A model generated the notes under the pieces. That model had not been told where the DNA came from and did no database searches. It saw only the letters and a program-made list of their open reading frames with translations. The position numbers and the translations under genes are program-made. Positions 1-9,440 of a DNA stretch of 44,402 nt are shown in pieces. The stretch's first letter is position 1. Each line of letters begins with the position of its first letter. The DNA is from Alloascoidea africana (lineage: Eukaryota > Ascomycota > Alloascoideomycetes > Alloascoideales > Alloascoideaceae). The stretch is taken from NCBI GenBank assembly GCA_030581615.1, contig JAKTTT010000101.1, forward strand, positions 1 through 44,402, read 5' to 3'.

Positions 1-26
1 CATCCGAGATCCACACTACGGGGGGA

Positions 27-171
27 TGTTAGGTTCCGGATGTCCTTGCCTCACGGCATCCCGGTTTTAGCCGAGCCATTTCTCTATATAAACAGCCTAG
101 TTCCTATATAGAAATAGACATCATCAAGAAAGTGTGTGAACTGTGAACGTATAGCTCCCCGAACCCTTACA
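27..171 (+). mobile_element. LTR fragment of an LTR retrotransposon (3' LTR or solo LTR)
   Basis: About 145 bp bounded by TG and CA, with near-matching terminal inverted repeats: TGTTAGG at the left end, and CCTTACA at the right end, which reads TGTAAGG on the other strand. A purine run (GGGGGGA) lies directly against the left end, as a polypurine tract would lie before a 3' LTR. A TATA-like stretch (CTATATAAAC) sits inside. No primer-binding site is recognisable to the right. No target duplication is visible: the left flank ends GGGGA and the right begins GGCAG. Any internal region would lie off the left edge. The PPT and short LTR suggest a Ty1/copia-like element, but the family is not certain. 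It is a fossil with no coding part in this window. Confidence 0.55.
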
Positions 172-2926
172 GGCAGAATTGGCTTTTGAAAAAATGACAA
201 ACCTCAAAAGAAGTGACCTCTAAACTACATGTAACACACTATACTTGTCTAAAAACTAGGTGGAAATCAGTTCTAGGACATTTAAAAACCCCGAAAAGCG
301 GAAAGTCTATTAAGGATTTGCTCAAGGGAACTACCAACCGACTTTTTACATCTCTCTCTAAAAGTAGACAACGTTGAACTGATCCCCCAATTTGGCCAAT
401 ATGATGAATAAATATGTATCTATTGAACCAGTTATAAGAGAGTTTAAGCGCCACGACATTAAACTTGTTGGAAGGTTGAAAAGGCTTCTTCTCTGTCAAA
501 ACATGCCCATCCGGGGAAAGTTTTAGACCTTGTACAATCTCACCAAAATTCGACTTCCGACGGCTTGAAACAAGTTATTAGATTAGAAAAGCTCAATGTT
601 GATAGAATAGGATTGAAGCTAGTGGTTTGGGAAAAGAACTGGAGAACAACCAAGTGAAAATCTGATCCAAGGGAAGGTGAAATATGGTTGCTCTTTTTGT
701 GATGAGACGGAAAACCACACTGGAGACTTTGCTGGAATTTTTGGACCAGATTAAATACAACAGGACAGTTGATATTTACGTCAAGAGTTTGGATCCAAAA
801 AAAAATGCTAAGCTTATTGGTAAAATAAATGAAAACAAATAGGTTATGTAATGTGCCAGCAAGACAACAATCCAAACTACGCATCCACCAAGGTAAAGAA
901 TTCATATTATTCTTTTAACCCGCACACAAAATCTGGAGCTTAATAATTCCAGCCATGTTACAAACTAAGCTTACCAAACTTTCCAAACCAACAAAAAGTA
1001 AATGCGTAACTAGAAAGATGGAGTGGTGGTGGTTGTTCAAAAACTTTTAACTTAATTATGGACTCAGTTTTGGAAAACAATGTATATAAAGAAGTACAAC
1101 CATTAAATAAAACTAATCATTTCAAACTATTTTTAACAACAAAAGAATAAAATAAAAAGAGGTTGAAAATGTATATTTTTGAGGATGTCAAGGTTGGGAA
1201 GCCGCAGATGCATAAGGGATGATATGGGTTCCTAGGTGTTTGATTTTTGTCCAAACGCGGGACATGGGGGAATCAAGATGTGAACGAAAGGTCCTGAAAT
1301 GTTTTTTAAGGGACAGGTTTCAATTTGTGTTGTGTTCCATTGTGGAAGCAGCTGGTTGCTCAACAAAGGTGGTTGGAAATGGCTTTCGATTGTTGGCAAA
1401 GATGTAATCACAGGGTTTCTTGTAAATCACAAATCAATTTGGGAGCCCGAATCCGGTTCAAACAGTATCAAGTAGGAGGAGATCTTGGCTAAGGCTTTGC
1501 ACCATGCTTGGCGCGGAAATCTCGCCATCGGTGAGAAAAGAATTGATCAAGAAGGGGTCAGTATTGGCATCTCAATTACGTTCTTGTGCTTGACTTCATT
1601 GTACAATGAGAATAACTTTATAGCCCATTTTTACCAATTAACGAATCGTGTGAAAGAGACCCAGCTTTTGGATTTTCTTTTTTTTTTGGGGGGGAAGGAA
1701 AAATGAAGATTTTCCTAACATCATTAAGTTTCCGTATCATTAAGTTTGACACCTGCAGAACATTAATTTTTTCTTTAAATCCTTCTTCCAATTTGGATAT
1801 TCTATGTTTGAAGCTGCTCACAACAGGAGATTAAACTATTTTGTTTTAGGGATTTCTTTCTTTCTATATTTGCAAATATCAGGCTTGACTTTTGCTCCAA
1901 CTTTCCAGCATTGACAAATTTTGATATGGGCTGAAGGCTAACAATTCTTCTTAGAATTTCTCTTCATTATTTCCCAGATATGCAATTTAACGCTGAATCA
2001 AGGCATGCTATAACCGCTTAGGATATTTTCGTAGGTGCGCCTTCTACTCTGTTATTTTATTTTTGTGTGGCGCTTTAATCAAACATTTTATTTTTGACTT
2101 TGGCTTACTTTTCTTTTTCTCCGAACTCATCATGTATACTGTACAAACAATTTCCATAGCGAAAATAATGGCCCTGGTGGCGTCCCGCCCGTCACTCGGA
2201 AAATCTTTTGTGGGAATATGCAGGGAAAGGCAGGAAACAAACTTTTACAATAAAGTTCAGGATTTATCCGACGCCCGGCTGGGCTGTGTGGGGATTAGTT
2301 TAACCAGCTTTTTCTAGAAGCAGATACTACTTTTTTCATGACATAGACATTTTTATTCGCATTCTCTTCTATATAACAAAGATGAAAAAAAAAGAAAGTG
2401 CAATTGGTGAGTAACAACAGTCTTGATTCAGTTCAGCTTTCAATAGATATCAAGGTCAAACAGTGCTAGAATATCGGAGAGAGTATCATGGCAGCGATGA
2501 ACTGATGAGCATCCCTGATGGTTCCAAAGTTAAAAAAAAAAGGATATCCAAGACAAAAGAAGAATCAAAAGAAACAATTGAAGTTCTGGGGACAGCGCTA
2601 GCATATTGGTGCAGAAATTCGTAGTGATGAAGCGATGAGTATCCTCTATCAAGCAATTACAAGCTTGATTTCGTGGATATGCTTTCAGGAGAACCTTCGG
2701 TTTTCCAAAAAAAAAAAAAACGTGAAGCTTAAAGTTCTTCCACAATCAAAGTCAATTAGCACAAACTAACTACAAACAAAAGCGGCCATATTTACTATTT
2801 TCTTTGAATTATGAAGCATAAAACAAAAAATAGTAGAACAAAATGATCAAGTCTATGGGAAGAAGACTATAAAGCTAGAGCCTGGTGTCCCTTATCCTCT
2901 TCCTTTCCTTACCCTTTTCTACAATT
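172..2926. other. AT-rich stretch without a recognisable gene
   Basis: About 2.75 kb with no ORF that I can tie to a family. The longest open frames (539-905 and 239-499 on the minus strand) lack domain signatures and read like chance frames in AT-rich DNA. A 52-codon plus-strand frame (684-842) and a 49-codon frame (2168-2317) look mildly protein-like but have no start context, splice signals or family match. Homopolymer A runs occur near 2390, 2532 and 2707. This may be decayed intergenic or transposon-derived DNA. I saw no tRNA internal box, no CRISPR array and no convincing repeat array. Confidence 0.5.
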
Positions 2927-4201
2927 ATGAACCAAACCTGTTTGAACAACTTACCTGAAGAAGTCAATGCTGAGGCAAATGAATACCATGATGCAGTCTT
3001 GATGGCGCAAGAGGAATATGATAATCTCATCTCTAATCCCATCTTGGTCTCTACCCTCGAGATGGAATCAGAGCTAAAGGAGTATCTCAATATAATTGAA
3101 ACTCCAGAGTCAATTGACTCCTTCTGGCCCCCAACCTTCGCAATGGGACCAGAGCTAGATGGTTTTGCTGATGCGGCAGAACCATTTGCGCTCATCTTGG
3201 AACCCCAACCTACTGCTCATTGCCTGAAAAGGAATCACGACGGTACACCATTACAAGCACAACCTTTTGTGCAAACCGTGGAACCTCCTCTTTCAGTGCT
3301 TCCAAACCCTCAAGGATTCCCAACTAGTCATTACCACATTATTGCCACCCCTAGACCAGTAATTTCGCCTGGACAAGAGCCACAAATTCCATTCAGGGAT
3401 TCTTTCTCCTGGATTGGCATTTCTCCAATGAACAAGGAAAGGAAGGATAAAATCCAAGCTCTCGCGGCAGATAAAGGGATCAGAGTGGACGTTTTGGAAA
3501 CTATTCTTAATGTGTTTGCTCCTGAACCGTCTGGGAGTGTTTGCAGAAAGAACGGGATTTCGACATGTATGAAGATGGAGGATGGGGTGTGTAAACTCAA
3601 GGTCACCTCTTCCTTGTTTGTAACTGAACCATCTCAAGCCATCAATCAAGCACACATCGACGCTAGAATGGAAAAAGGAGTCTGGTTCCCGACCGAGACC
3701 GAGATAGACGCCTTCAGAGCCCAGGCAAAAAAGCTCAAGAAACCTAAGCATGATGATGGCCGTATCAAAAGATCACTGAACTCATTTTTCTTGTACAGAA
3801 AGTTCCAAACAAAAGCAGCAAATTGCTACCTCCTGGCCCTTGCCATCAAGAACGGGATGTTAAAAGGGACTGACATTGGTCCCACCGTCGAAGAACATTT
3901 TGGAAAGAAATTGTACATGAGTTGTTATGAGATGCAGCAGGGCCTCATAGAGGAGAAGACGATCAGCGCACGTTTCTCGACTTTCAACCAAGATCAGATC
4001 AATAATGCAATTTTCAACTCAAATGCCCAGAGGGTCAACAATTCACAGGTTTCGCAAGTGATAGCCATTTTGTGGAAGACTGAACAGGAAAAAGTGAGAT
4101 TACAATTTGAACAATTCGCTTGTCAAGAAAAAGAAACCCACAAACTCCTGTATCCCGATTACAGTTACAATCCTTGTAAAAAGCCAAGAAAGGAAGACTG
4201 A
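2927..4201 (+). CDS. HMG-box protein, MATa2/MAT1-2-like candidate mating-type regulator, with interrupted HMG box
   Basis: The product is 424 aa. The frame is open from 2885, but 2885 is GTG, so I start at the first ATG (2927). The C-terminal 145 residues carry both halves of an HMG box. Helix 1 is near residues 279-296 (RIKRSLNSFFLYRKF). The second half is near 369-424, with NNSQVSQVIAILWK and then a KLLYPDYSYNPCKKPRK ending, which closely follows the MATA_HMG pattern of fungal mating regulators. About 70 residues separate the halves where a normal box has about 15. No CTAAC branch point or good GT donor lies there, and the reading frame is open, so I treat the insert as coding. The N-terminal part is acidic and proline-rich, with a TPESID...FAMGPE segment that recurs at 6329-6380. 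Related families (ROX1, Ste11/Mc type) cannot be excluded. It would be a sequence-specific nuclear DNA-binding protein. No SLA2, APN2 or BUD5 neighbour is present. Confidence 0.6.
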   Translation: MNQTCLNNLPEEVNAEANEYHDAVLMAQEEYDNLISNPILVSTLEMESELKEYLNIIETPESIDSFWPPTFAMGPELDGFADAAEPFALILEPQPTAHCLKRNHDGTPLQAQPFVQTVEPPLSVLPNPQGFPTSHYHIIATPRPVISPGQEPQIPFRDSFSWIGISPMNKERKDKIQALAADKGIRVDVLETILNVFAPEPSGSVCRKNGISTCMKMEDGVCKLKVTSSLFVTEPSQAINQAHIDARMEKGVWFPTETEIDAFRAQAKKLKKPKHDDGRIKRSLNSFFLYRKFQTKAANCYLLALAIKNGMLKGTDIGPTVEEHFGKKLYMSCYEMQQGLIEEKTISARFSTFNQDQINNAIFNSNAQRVNNSQVSQVIAILWKTEQEKVRLQFEQFACQEKETHKLLYPDYSYNPCKKPRKED

Positions 4202-5080
4202 TGTGTTCATTTTATCTTGTTCTCTGCTTTTGTTTTTTTTTATTTGTTTGACTACGGATTTTCGGAATAGACTGACTAGATCTTGGGTTTTTTAGACTTT
4301 TGTGTTTATTTCTCTGTTGGTTGTCTTTTTCCAGTACAGAGGGGTTTTTTTTCTTTTTCTTTTTTTTTTTACTTAACGGATACACTTGCAACTTGCCTTT
4401 TATTTTCTTTTATTATGGTTTTAAACAGTATACAATTTTTTTTAACGGATACACTTTAAACTTGCTTTTTATTTCCTTTTATTGTGGTTTTAAACAGTAT
4501 ACATTTAATAGTACTTTTTAATAGAATAACTTGAATGATTTTAGATGATTGACAACACAAAAGGTATACAGGCGATCTCATTGTCTATAGTCTTTAGAAT
4601 CAGGAACCGGAATTGGTGAGTTTTCGTAATGCCACTAGTCACTATTGTTTCTGGAGAATTCTTTGACTCTTTTTGTTGCCAATAGACTCGATTGTTAAGA
4701 AGAACGAAAAAGTCCGAACATGGAGATTTCTAGTGACTTTTGACATTCAACACTTATTTCAGACTCAACCACATAATAACATTACCAGTCCAGGTCCTCT
4801 TTAAAAACCCATTGATACATCCTAAGTTCCGTCTCTGTCCTCAAGCGCTAACCTTCAACGTTTACTCTTCTGTTCCGCATCAAAATGTTGTGCACCAATA
4901 GCATTATCAGTGCATCCAGTCTCAGCAGTGACTTTTAAAATCCAAGAGTTGGGTAGAATTCACGTTGTTTACCAGATATCGGCGCGTCGCGACCAGCAGT
5001 GCAATTCGATCAACAGAGGATATTAGGAAATCCACCAGAGCGCTTAACTTTGGATATCGCTTGACAAGAAGTAAAAACTT
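4202..5080. other. AT-rich intergenic stretch with poly-T/A runs
   Basis: Between the HMG gene and the VSB1 fragment. The first 300 bp are T-rich and contain a two-copy imperfect tandem repeat, listed separately. The right end (4922-5080) encodes an open minus-strand peptide of about 53 residues containing the words KRYPKLSALVDFL and ATRRYLVNN. It stops exactly at the VSB1 duplication border, so it may be the end of a lost gene. I do not recognise it. Confidence 0.5.
4375..4504. repeat. Imperfect tandem duplication, period 69 bp, two copies
   Basis: Unit 1 (4375-4443) and unit 2 (4444-4504) both begin AACGGATACACTT and both carry GGTTTTAAACAGTATACA. They differ at several positions between those anchors. 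The repeat lies in the 3' flank of the HMG gene and could form part of its 3' UTR. Confidence 0.8.
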
Positions 5081-6394
5081 TTCATCATCTTCCATGCCAT
5101 TGTGGCCGCCGTGCCCAGTTGGAGTCTCGAGTCTATGCGTTACGCAGGCTGGCTGTTTGACGTGCCCAGTACAAACGAACCGTGGTATGGATTCTACAAA
5201 TTGTACGATTTTAAAGCCGTGGACTGGGATGCGTTGCTGAGTACGGTGCCCACAATGCTTGCGCTCACTTTTTTTGGCATATTGCACGTCCCAATAAACG
5301 TTCCTGCTCTCGCGGTTTCCCTCGAAATGGACCAGGTCGATGTGGACAGAGAACTGATTGCGCACGGAATCTCAAACGCTCTTTCGGGGTGCATCGGAAG
5401 CATCCAAAACTACCTTGTTTACACAAACAGCTTACTTTTCATAAGATCCGGCGCTTCCAGCCGCGTCGCCGGTATAATGCTCGCACTGGCCACGGCCATT
5501 GTCATGTTCATCGGGCCTGTGATAATCGGCCTCATCCCTGTAATGGTTGTTGGTGCACTCATTTTCCTACTTGGAATTGAGCTTGTGGTGGAGGCTTTGG
5601 TCGACACATGGGGGAAACTGTTTGTGTTTGAGTACATTACAATTCTCGTCATTGTTGTCACTATGGGATGTTGGGATTTCGTCTATGGAATCCTTGTTGG
5701 TATCTTACTTGCCTGTGTTTCATTTGTCATTAACGAGTCTTCCAAATCTCTAATTGCTGGCACCTATACAGGTACAGTGGCAAGAAGTACTGTAAGAAGA
5801 CATCCTTTACAACAACAATTTTTAAAAGAGGTTGGAGATCAAATCTACGTTCTCAAATTGACAGGAACCGTTTTCTTTGGAACAATTGTAAACACAGAAA
5901 AAACAATTGTTGAATTATTTGAAGGTTCTTATTTCCACCATAAACCCATACGATATTTGGTCTTGGATATGGCGGGAGTAACCGATATTGATTTTAGTGC
6001 AGCTGAAGCTTTCACAAGGATTAAAAGATTGGTTGAATCGAAAAGAGCATTCCTCATAATGGTAAGATGGGATCAATGTCTGACTCTTGCATCATGTCTG
6101 AAGCTGGTAACTGATCCTCTTCCACTCGAGGCAGCTTTAGACATGATACAAGAGTCTGACATTGATCCCCTCCGGGCAGATACGGAATTCCAGCTCCCAG
6201 CTACGACCATTGTACAAGAGACGAATTATCCTCCCGATTTAGTTAAAACTCCAGACTCAATTAACCCCGTCTTGCCCTCAGGCTACCCAATCGAACCAGA
6301 ACCAAATGGTTATGCCATCTCCATTGGAGCTCCAGAGTCAATTGATCCCTTCTTGCCCCCAGCCTTCGCAATGGGACCAGAAGGAATCAATTGA
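5081..6394 (+). pseudogene. Truncated VSB1 copy fused to HMG-gene-like sequence
   Basis: Positions 5081-6060 align without a gap to 14999-15978 inside VSB1 (offset 9918), with ten mismatches that I can count. This covers Vsb1 residues about 511-837: the later membrane helices and the start of the STAS-like domain. The N-terminal half, the first helices, the rest of STAS and the C-terminal domain are missing. The matching frame has a stop at 5072 and no ATG until 5135, so no complete transporter can be made. After 6060 the frame stays open for another 110 codons in unrelated sequence ending at TGA 6394. That tail carries two copies of a PDSIN/PESID motif also found in the HMG gene's N-terminus. 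Nine of the ten mismatches are synonymous, which suggests recent duplication or gene conversion rather than long free drift. There is no sign of an intact promoter. Confidence 0.85.
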
Positions 6395-6424
6395 GTCTGG
6401 AGTTCCAATGGAGATGGGATAACC
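6307..6424. repeat. Imperfect inverted repeat (hairpin) built from HMG-gene-like sequence
   Basis: The left arm (about 6307-6348) and right arm (about 6383-6424) are reverse complements over about 42 bp with roughly four differences. The loop is about 34 bp. The arms carry the coding motif for SIGAPESID. The loop continues the segment (to about 6380) that is about 90% identical to 3101-3152 of the HMG gene. The stop codon of the chimeric frame falls in the right arm. It looks like a local inverted duplication made during rearrangement. Confidence 0.75.
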
Positions 6425-6577
6425 ACCAGGACTTGGGAGTAGACTGGGATCTTTTTGGACCCACAGTCACCCACCTGGACACCGCAGATCTCTATTTATA
6501 ATGGTCGTAACCTTTTACAGAAGACAGCAGAGGTATACGGCTTTTTGTCAGCTAGAATCTTATAGTACTTGGTTGTC

Positions 6578-7730
6578 TCAATCGCTGAGCATCTGAATAG
6601 CTCTATCCTCGCAGAGTTCATATCTCGCTTCGGCCTCTCCAGAGATCTTTGTTAGTTCTTTTTCTTTGACAGCATAAATAAACGCTTGCCTGATTTCATC
6701 CTCATGCTCAGTAACCTGGATGGTGCCAGGATTCGGACATTTCGAGAAATAGAGATAATTCTTCAGATATTCTGCCGATGTCACTGGCAGAGTGGAAGAT
6801 CGTCTACCATTGCATATTTCCTTCAGATAGAAACAGAAAAAGCTGTGCTTTTCAAGAGAGACAGCATCTCCTCTTGCATTGTCTTGTCTATTTTTTGAAC
6901 CCAGCACAAGTCCATTCTCCAGGAGGTTCAAAATGTTCCTGCATCTAAATGTATATATATTATGTGATTGGGACACTTGAGAAAGGAATTGCGTTCTGAA
7001 AAGCCATCTTCACCATCCAAATCGGTACCCATGATTCCCTTAAGAATCTCCAATGTCGCCTCATTTTGGGAGGCATTATCGCCTATAATGTAGGACATCT
7101 TGCCAGCGGCTTCACGGTCTTCCAAGACTCTTTTGAGACAAAATGCAACATCATTCTGTGCCTTCCTAGGCCGCATCTCTCCTCCCCCGTGCTAGTCGTA
7201 CTTCAGATCCTCATTGTATGACCCCAATAATCACAATAGTGGATTGTTTATATTATACAAATTATATCATTCTTATCAATCATGAGGTTGTGACTTTAAT
7301 CAGGGGTTTACCCTTATACTGGCCCAAACAGCTTTTTACAGTCTTATTTAGTTCTTTATTTAAGGATTACCAGATTCACAATCCCATGATTTACCGTGGG
7401 AATAAAACTCGACCCATCAGTTGAGAGGATAAATCCATCTACTCCTCTTATGTCCTCGATAAGTTTCTGGTCAATTATTACAACAAGGAGCAGAAGATAT
7501 TGACGAAGATTGATGGCCGAAATAGGGAAGAGCATATCCAGCTTGAAAGCATCAGAGGCAGTTTTTTAAAGTAAGAATGCTGAGTTGTTTGAACAGAATC
7601 TCGGCTTTATACTTCTTGTTTCCAACGTATATAGACCACAATCTATTGTTGGAAAACTTCGAGTACAACCCATCTTGGGTGTAATACTTTTTGTAAGGTT
7701 CCATTCTTACTGCACAAATGGAAAAAGGCT
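6578..7730 (-). mobile_element. Decayed hAT-family DNA transposon (transposase remnant)
   Basis: The minus strand holds broken frames. One (7176-6928) contains the hAT signature YIIGDNASQNEATL, preceded by a helix ending LEDREAAGKM and followed by KCPNHIIYIH. These correspond to the family's DNA(S)NND block and the RC.GHIINL block about 30-40 residues later. Further upstream, near 7440, a short ILSTDGS stretch matches the position of the STDGW region. A second open frame (6976-6578) would be the following portion, but I do not see the C-terminal dimerisation motif in it. Stops and frameshifts lie between the pieces, so no functional transposase remains. Terminal inverted repeats and an 8-bp target duplication were not identified, so the ends given are those of the recognisable coding remains. 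Confidence 0.6.
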
Positions 7731-8228
7731 TTAGAAAATCTTAAATGAGTAGAAGCATGTGATACCAGGGTAAAGAGAATCTTAGGAGATTCAAGGGGGA
7801 TAAATGCTCAATTGGTTTACTCTGCATGTGATATTATCTTGAGATATCGTTTAAATCGGAATGTACTTCGGCCAGTTATTTTACATCTTAAATACTACCA
7901 TTTACATCAACTGTTTGTTCAGAACAAATAAATGTTTATAAGTATAAGAAAGTAGGGAAAATGACATGTATGCTTGGACTGATAAATATAAATAAATATG
8001 GTGTATACTAATTGCGGAGTCAAAAAAGCTGTTCGAAAAGTTTGCTACACGTTCAACACTTCCGGTCTGGTCGTTCGACTGACATGTAATACGGAGAACA
8101 ATCCGAAACCAAGAAGTGGTTCCAGTGGTCAGCCCGTTAAATAAAACAAAAATGAAATAAACAAATTCTTTATAACCAGTTGAAATCCATTAGCTGCCAT
8201 TTCCTTCTTCACTTTTGCCTTTTGCCTT
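7731..8228. other. Intergenic stretch downstream of RCE1
   Basis: AT-rich DNA between the hAT remnant and the stop codon of RCE1. I see no gene or array. The last 80 bp should contain the RCE1 3' UTR and polyadenylation signals on the minus strand; T-rich runs near 8195-8230 fit that. Confidence 0.5.
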
Positions 8229-9104
8229 TCAAGATCGAAATTGAATCGCATTGGGTGATTCTGTTAGTGGGTACAACAACATGGCAAACGCAACGACACC
8301 AGCCACGAGAAACAGTTTACCCTCCCACGACTGCGCCACAGAGGGCAGTCCCATGACATTGCAGAAAGTGTGGCACGCGACTGGGGCCCAAATTGTGGCG
8401 GTGCGCACGAACACAAACATGGCAAACGCCCCGAACAGCGTCGTGTAAGCGAGCTGCACCACCACGGAAACGGCGATCACGTGCCATGGCACTCGGTTCA
8501 CGTGCAGCGAGTACGCGTGGTGCACGTGCGCGAACCCGAAGAGCGCGGGCGTGCCGAGAATCACGGCCCGCGGCCCGAGCCCGCCGGCGACCGCCGCGGC
8601 GCCCACGCAGCCGCGGAAGACCAGCTCCTCGGTCACGGGACCCACCGCGAAATTGCGCACGCTCTCGAGCCCGCAGTCCCAGTCCCGGTTACCCGGCCTG
8701 TCGTCTTCGTCTTCGCAGTCGTCGTCTTCGCGGTCCCGCCAGAGCTGGACCAGCGGGCCCGTGTACAGCGCTGCGACGAGCAAAACCGCGCGCACCACGT
8801 CCACCAGCGACCGCCACGACGGCGCCATCCCGAGTGCCCGCCAGTGCTCGACCCATGATCCACCGGCCTTGGCCCAGATGGCCGTGGGCACAGCCAGCAC
8901 GGCCAGCGCCGTCATCGCGCTCGTCGCCGTCATCCGCAGAAACATTACCTCGGGGTCATTGCGAGACACCCCGGGTCTGGGGCGTGTTCGAGGACTCCAG
9001 TAGATCACCGCAACGTACGCCGCGGCGACAACCACCGACACAATCATTCCATCCCGCGCTGTGAACCCCGTGCCGTCGCCGCGCAAGTCGGCCACCTTAG
9101 ACAT
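8229..9104 (-). CDS. RCE1: CAAX prenyl protease 2 (type II CAAX endopeptidase)
   Basis: The product is 291 aa. It removes the -aaX tripeptide from farnesylated or geranylgeranylated proteins (Ras, a-factor precursor) in the ER membrane, before Ste14 carboxyl methylation. All three catalytic motifs of the ABI/Rce1 family are visible: EELVFR (E159, E160, R164), FGFAHVHH (F189, H193) and HTFCN (H245, N249). The run LAYTTLFGAFAMFVFVRT closely follows S. cerevisiae Rce1. Several hydrophobic helices are present. The frame stays open to 9335, but I choose the ATG at 9104 because the first membrane helix (MIVSVVVAAAYVAVIYW) then starts about 20 residues in, as in relatives, and the extra 77 residues have no counterpart. 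The gene is GC-rich compared with the island to its left. It is divergent from the Gln-rich gene across 336 bp. Confidence 0.93.
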   Translation of the reverse strand: MSKVADLRGDGTGFTARDGMIVSVVVAAAYVAVIYWSPRTRPRPGVSRNDPEVMFLRMTATSAMTALAVLAVPTAIWAKAGGSWVEHWRALGMAPSWRSLVDVVRAVLLVAALYTGPLVQLWRDREDDDCEDEDDRPGNRDWDCGLESVRNFAVGPVTEELVFRGCVGAAAVAGGLGPRAVILGTPALFGFAHVHHAYSLHVNRVPWHVIAVSVVVQLAYTTLFGAFAMFVFVRTATIWAPVACHTFCNVMGLPSVAQSWEGKLFLVAGVVAFAMLLYPLTESPNAIQFRS

Positions 9105-9440
9105 GTGTGTGTAATAGAGAGTAAAGCAGTAGTTTTGTGAAAAGTCTTGCTCCGTGGTGTACCTGTTTTGTGTGTTGTGTCCACAGCATGCCCAAACCGA
9201 TCTGTGTCCGGAACTTTCCACGTCCAGCTCCCGGGACTCCATCCCCCACAACATCTCAGCACCAGCGAGAAGAAGAAAAAACTGAGAAACTAGTGCGAAG
9301 AGCCAAATTGGTGAGAGAATCCAAACACCCACCACAACTCAAACTTCCACGGCATTATAGCTTTTACACACCACACGCCGGTATACTTGTCGCGTCTCAC
9401 TTGCTCAGACCCCAAACGTCGTGTCCTTTTAAAAGCTGTG
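9105..9440. promoter_or_regulatory. Divergent promoter between RCE1 and the Gln-rich gene
   Basis: 336 bp between two outward-facing start codons, so it must hold both promoters. I see no strong TATA box or TTACCCG element. A GT/CA-rich stretch lies near 9100-9180. Confidence 0.5.

Noticed and set aside
239-905. Two minus-strand frames of 86 and 121 codons
   Set aside because: No motif, no start context and a composition typical of AT-rich noncoding DNA.
2385-2760. Possible a1-homeodomain or other small spliced gene (MKKKESAIG followed by a GTGAGT-like donor; YWCRN further on)
   Set aside because: No frame gives a homeodomain WF.N.R helix or a continuous product, and the candidate exons run into stops.
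3793-4030. Intron within the HMG box that would restore a normal-length domain
   Set aside because: The available GT sites would remove essential box residues or lack consensus, and there is no CTAAC branch point in the interval.
5102-6394. A working short SulP-type transporter
   Set aside because: It lacks the N-terminal half of the membrane domain, the rest of STAS and the C-terminal domain, has an upstream stop at 5072, and its tail is unrelated to transporters.
8370-9064. Long plus-strand open frames over RCE1
   Set aside because: They are antisense shadows of a GC-rich gene with all three RCE1 catalytic motifs on the minus strand.
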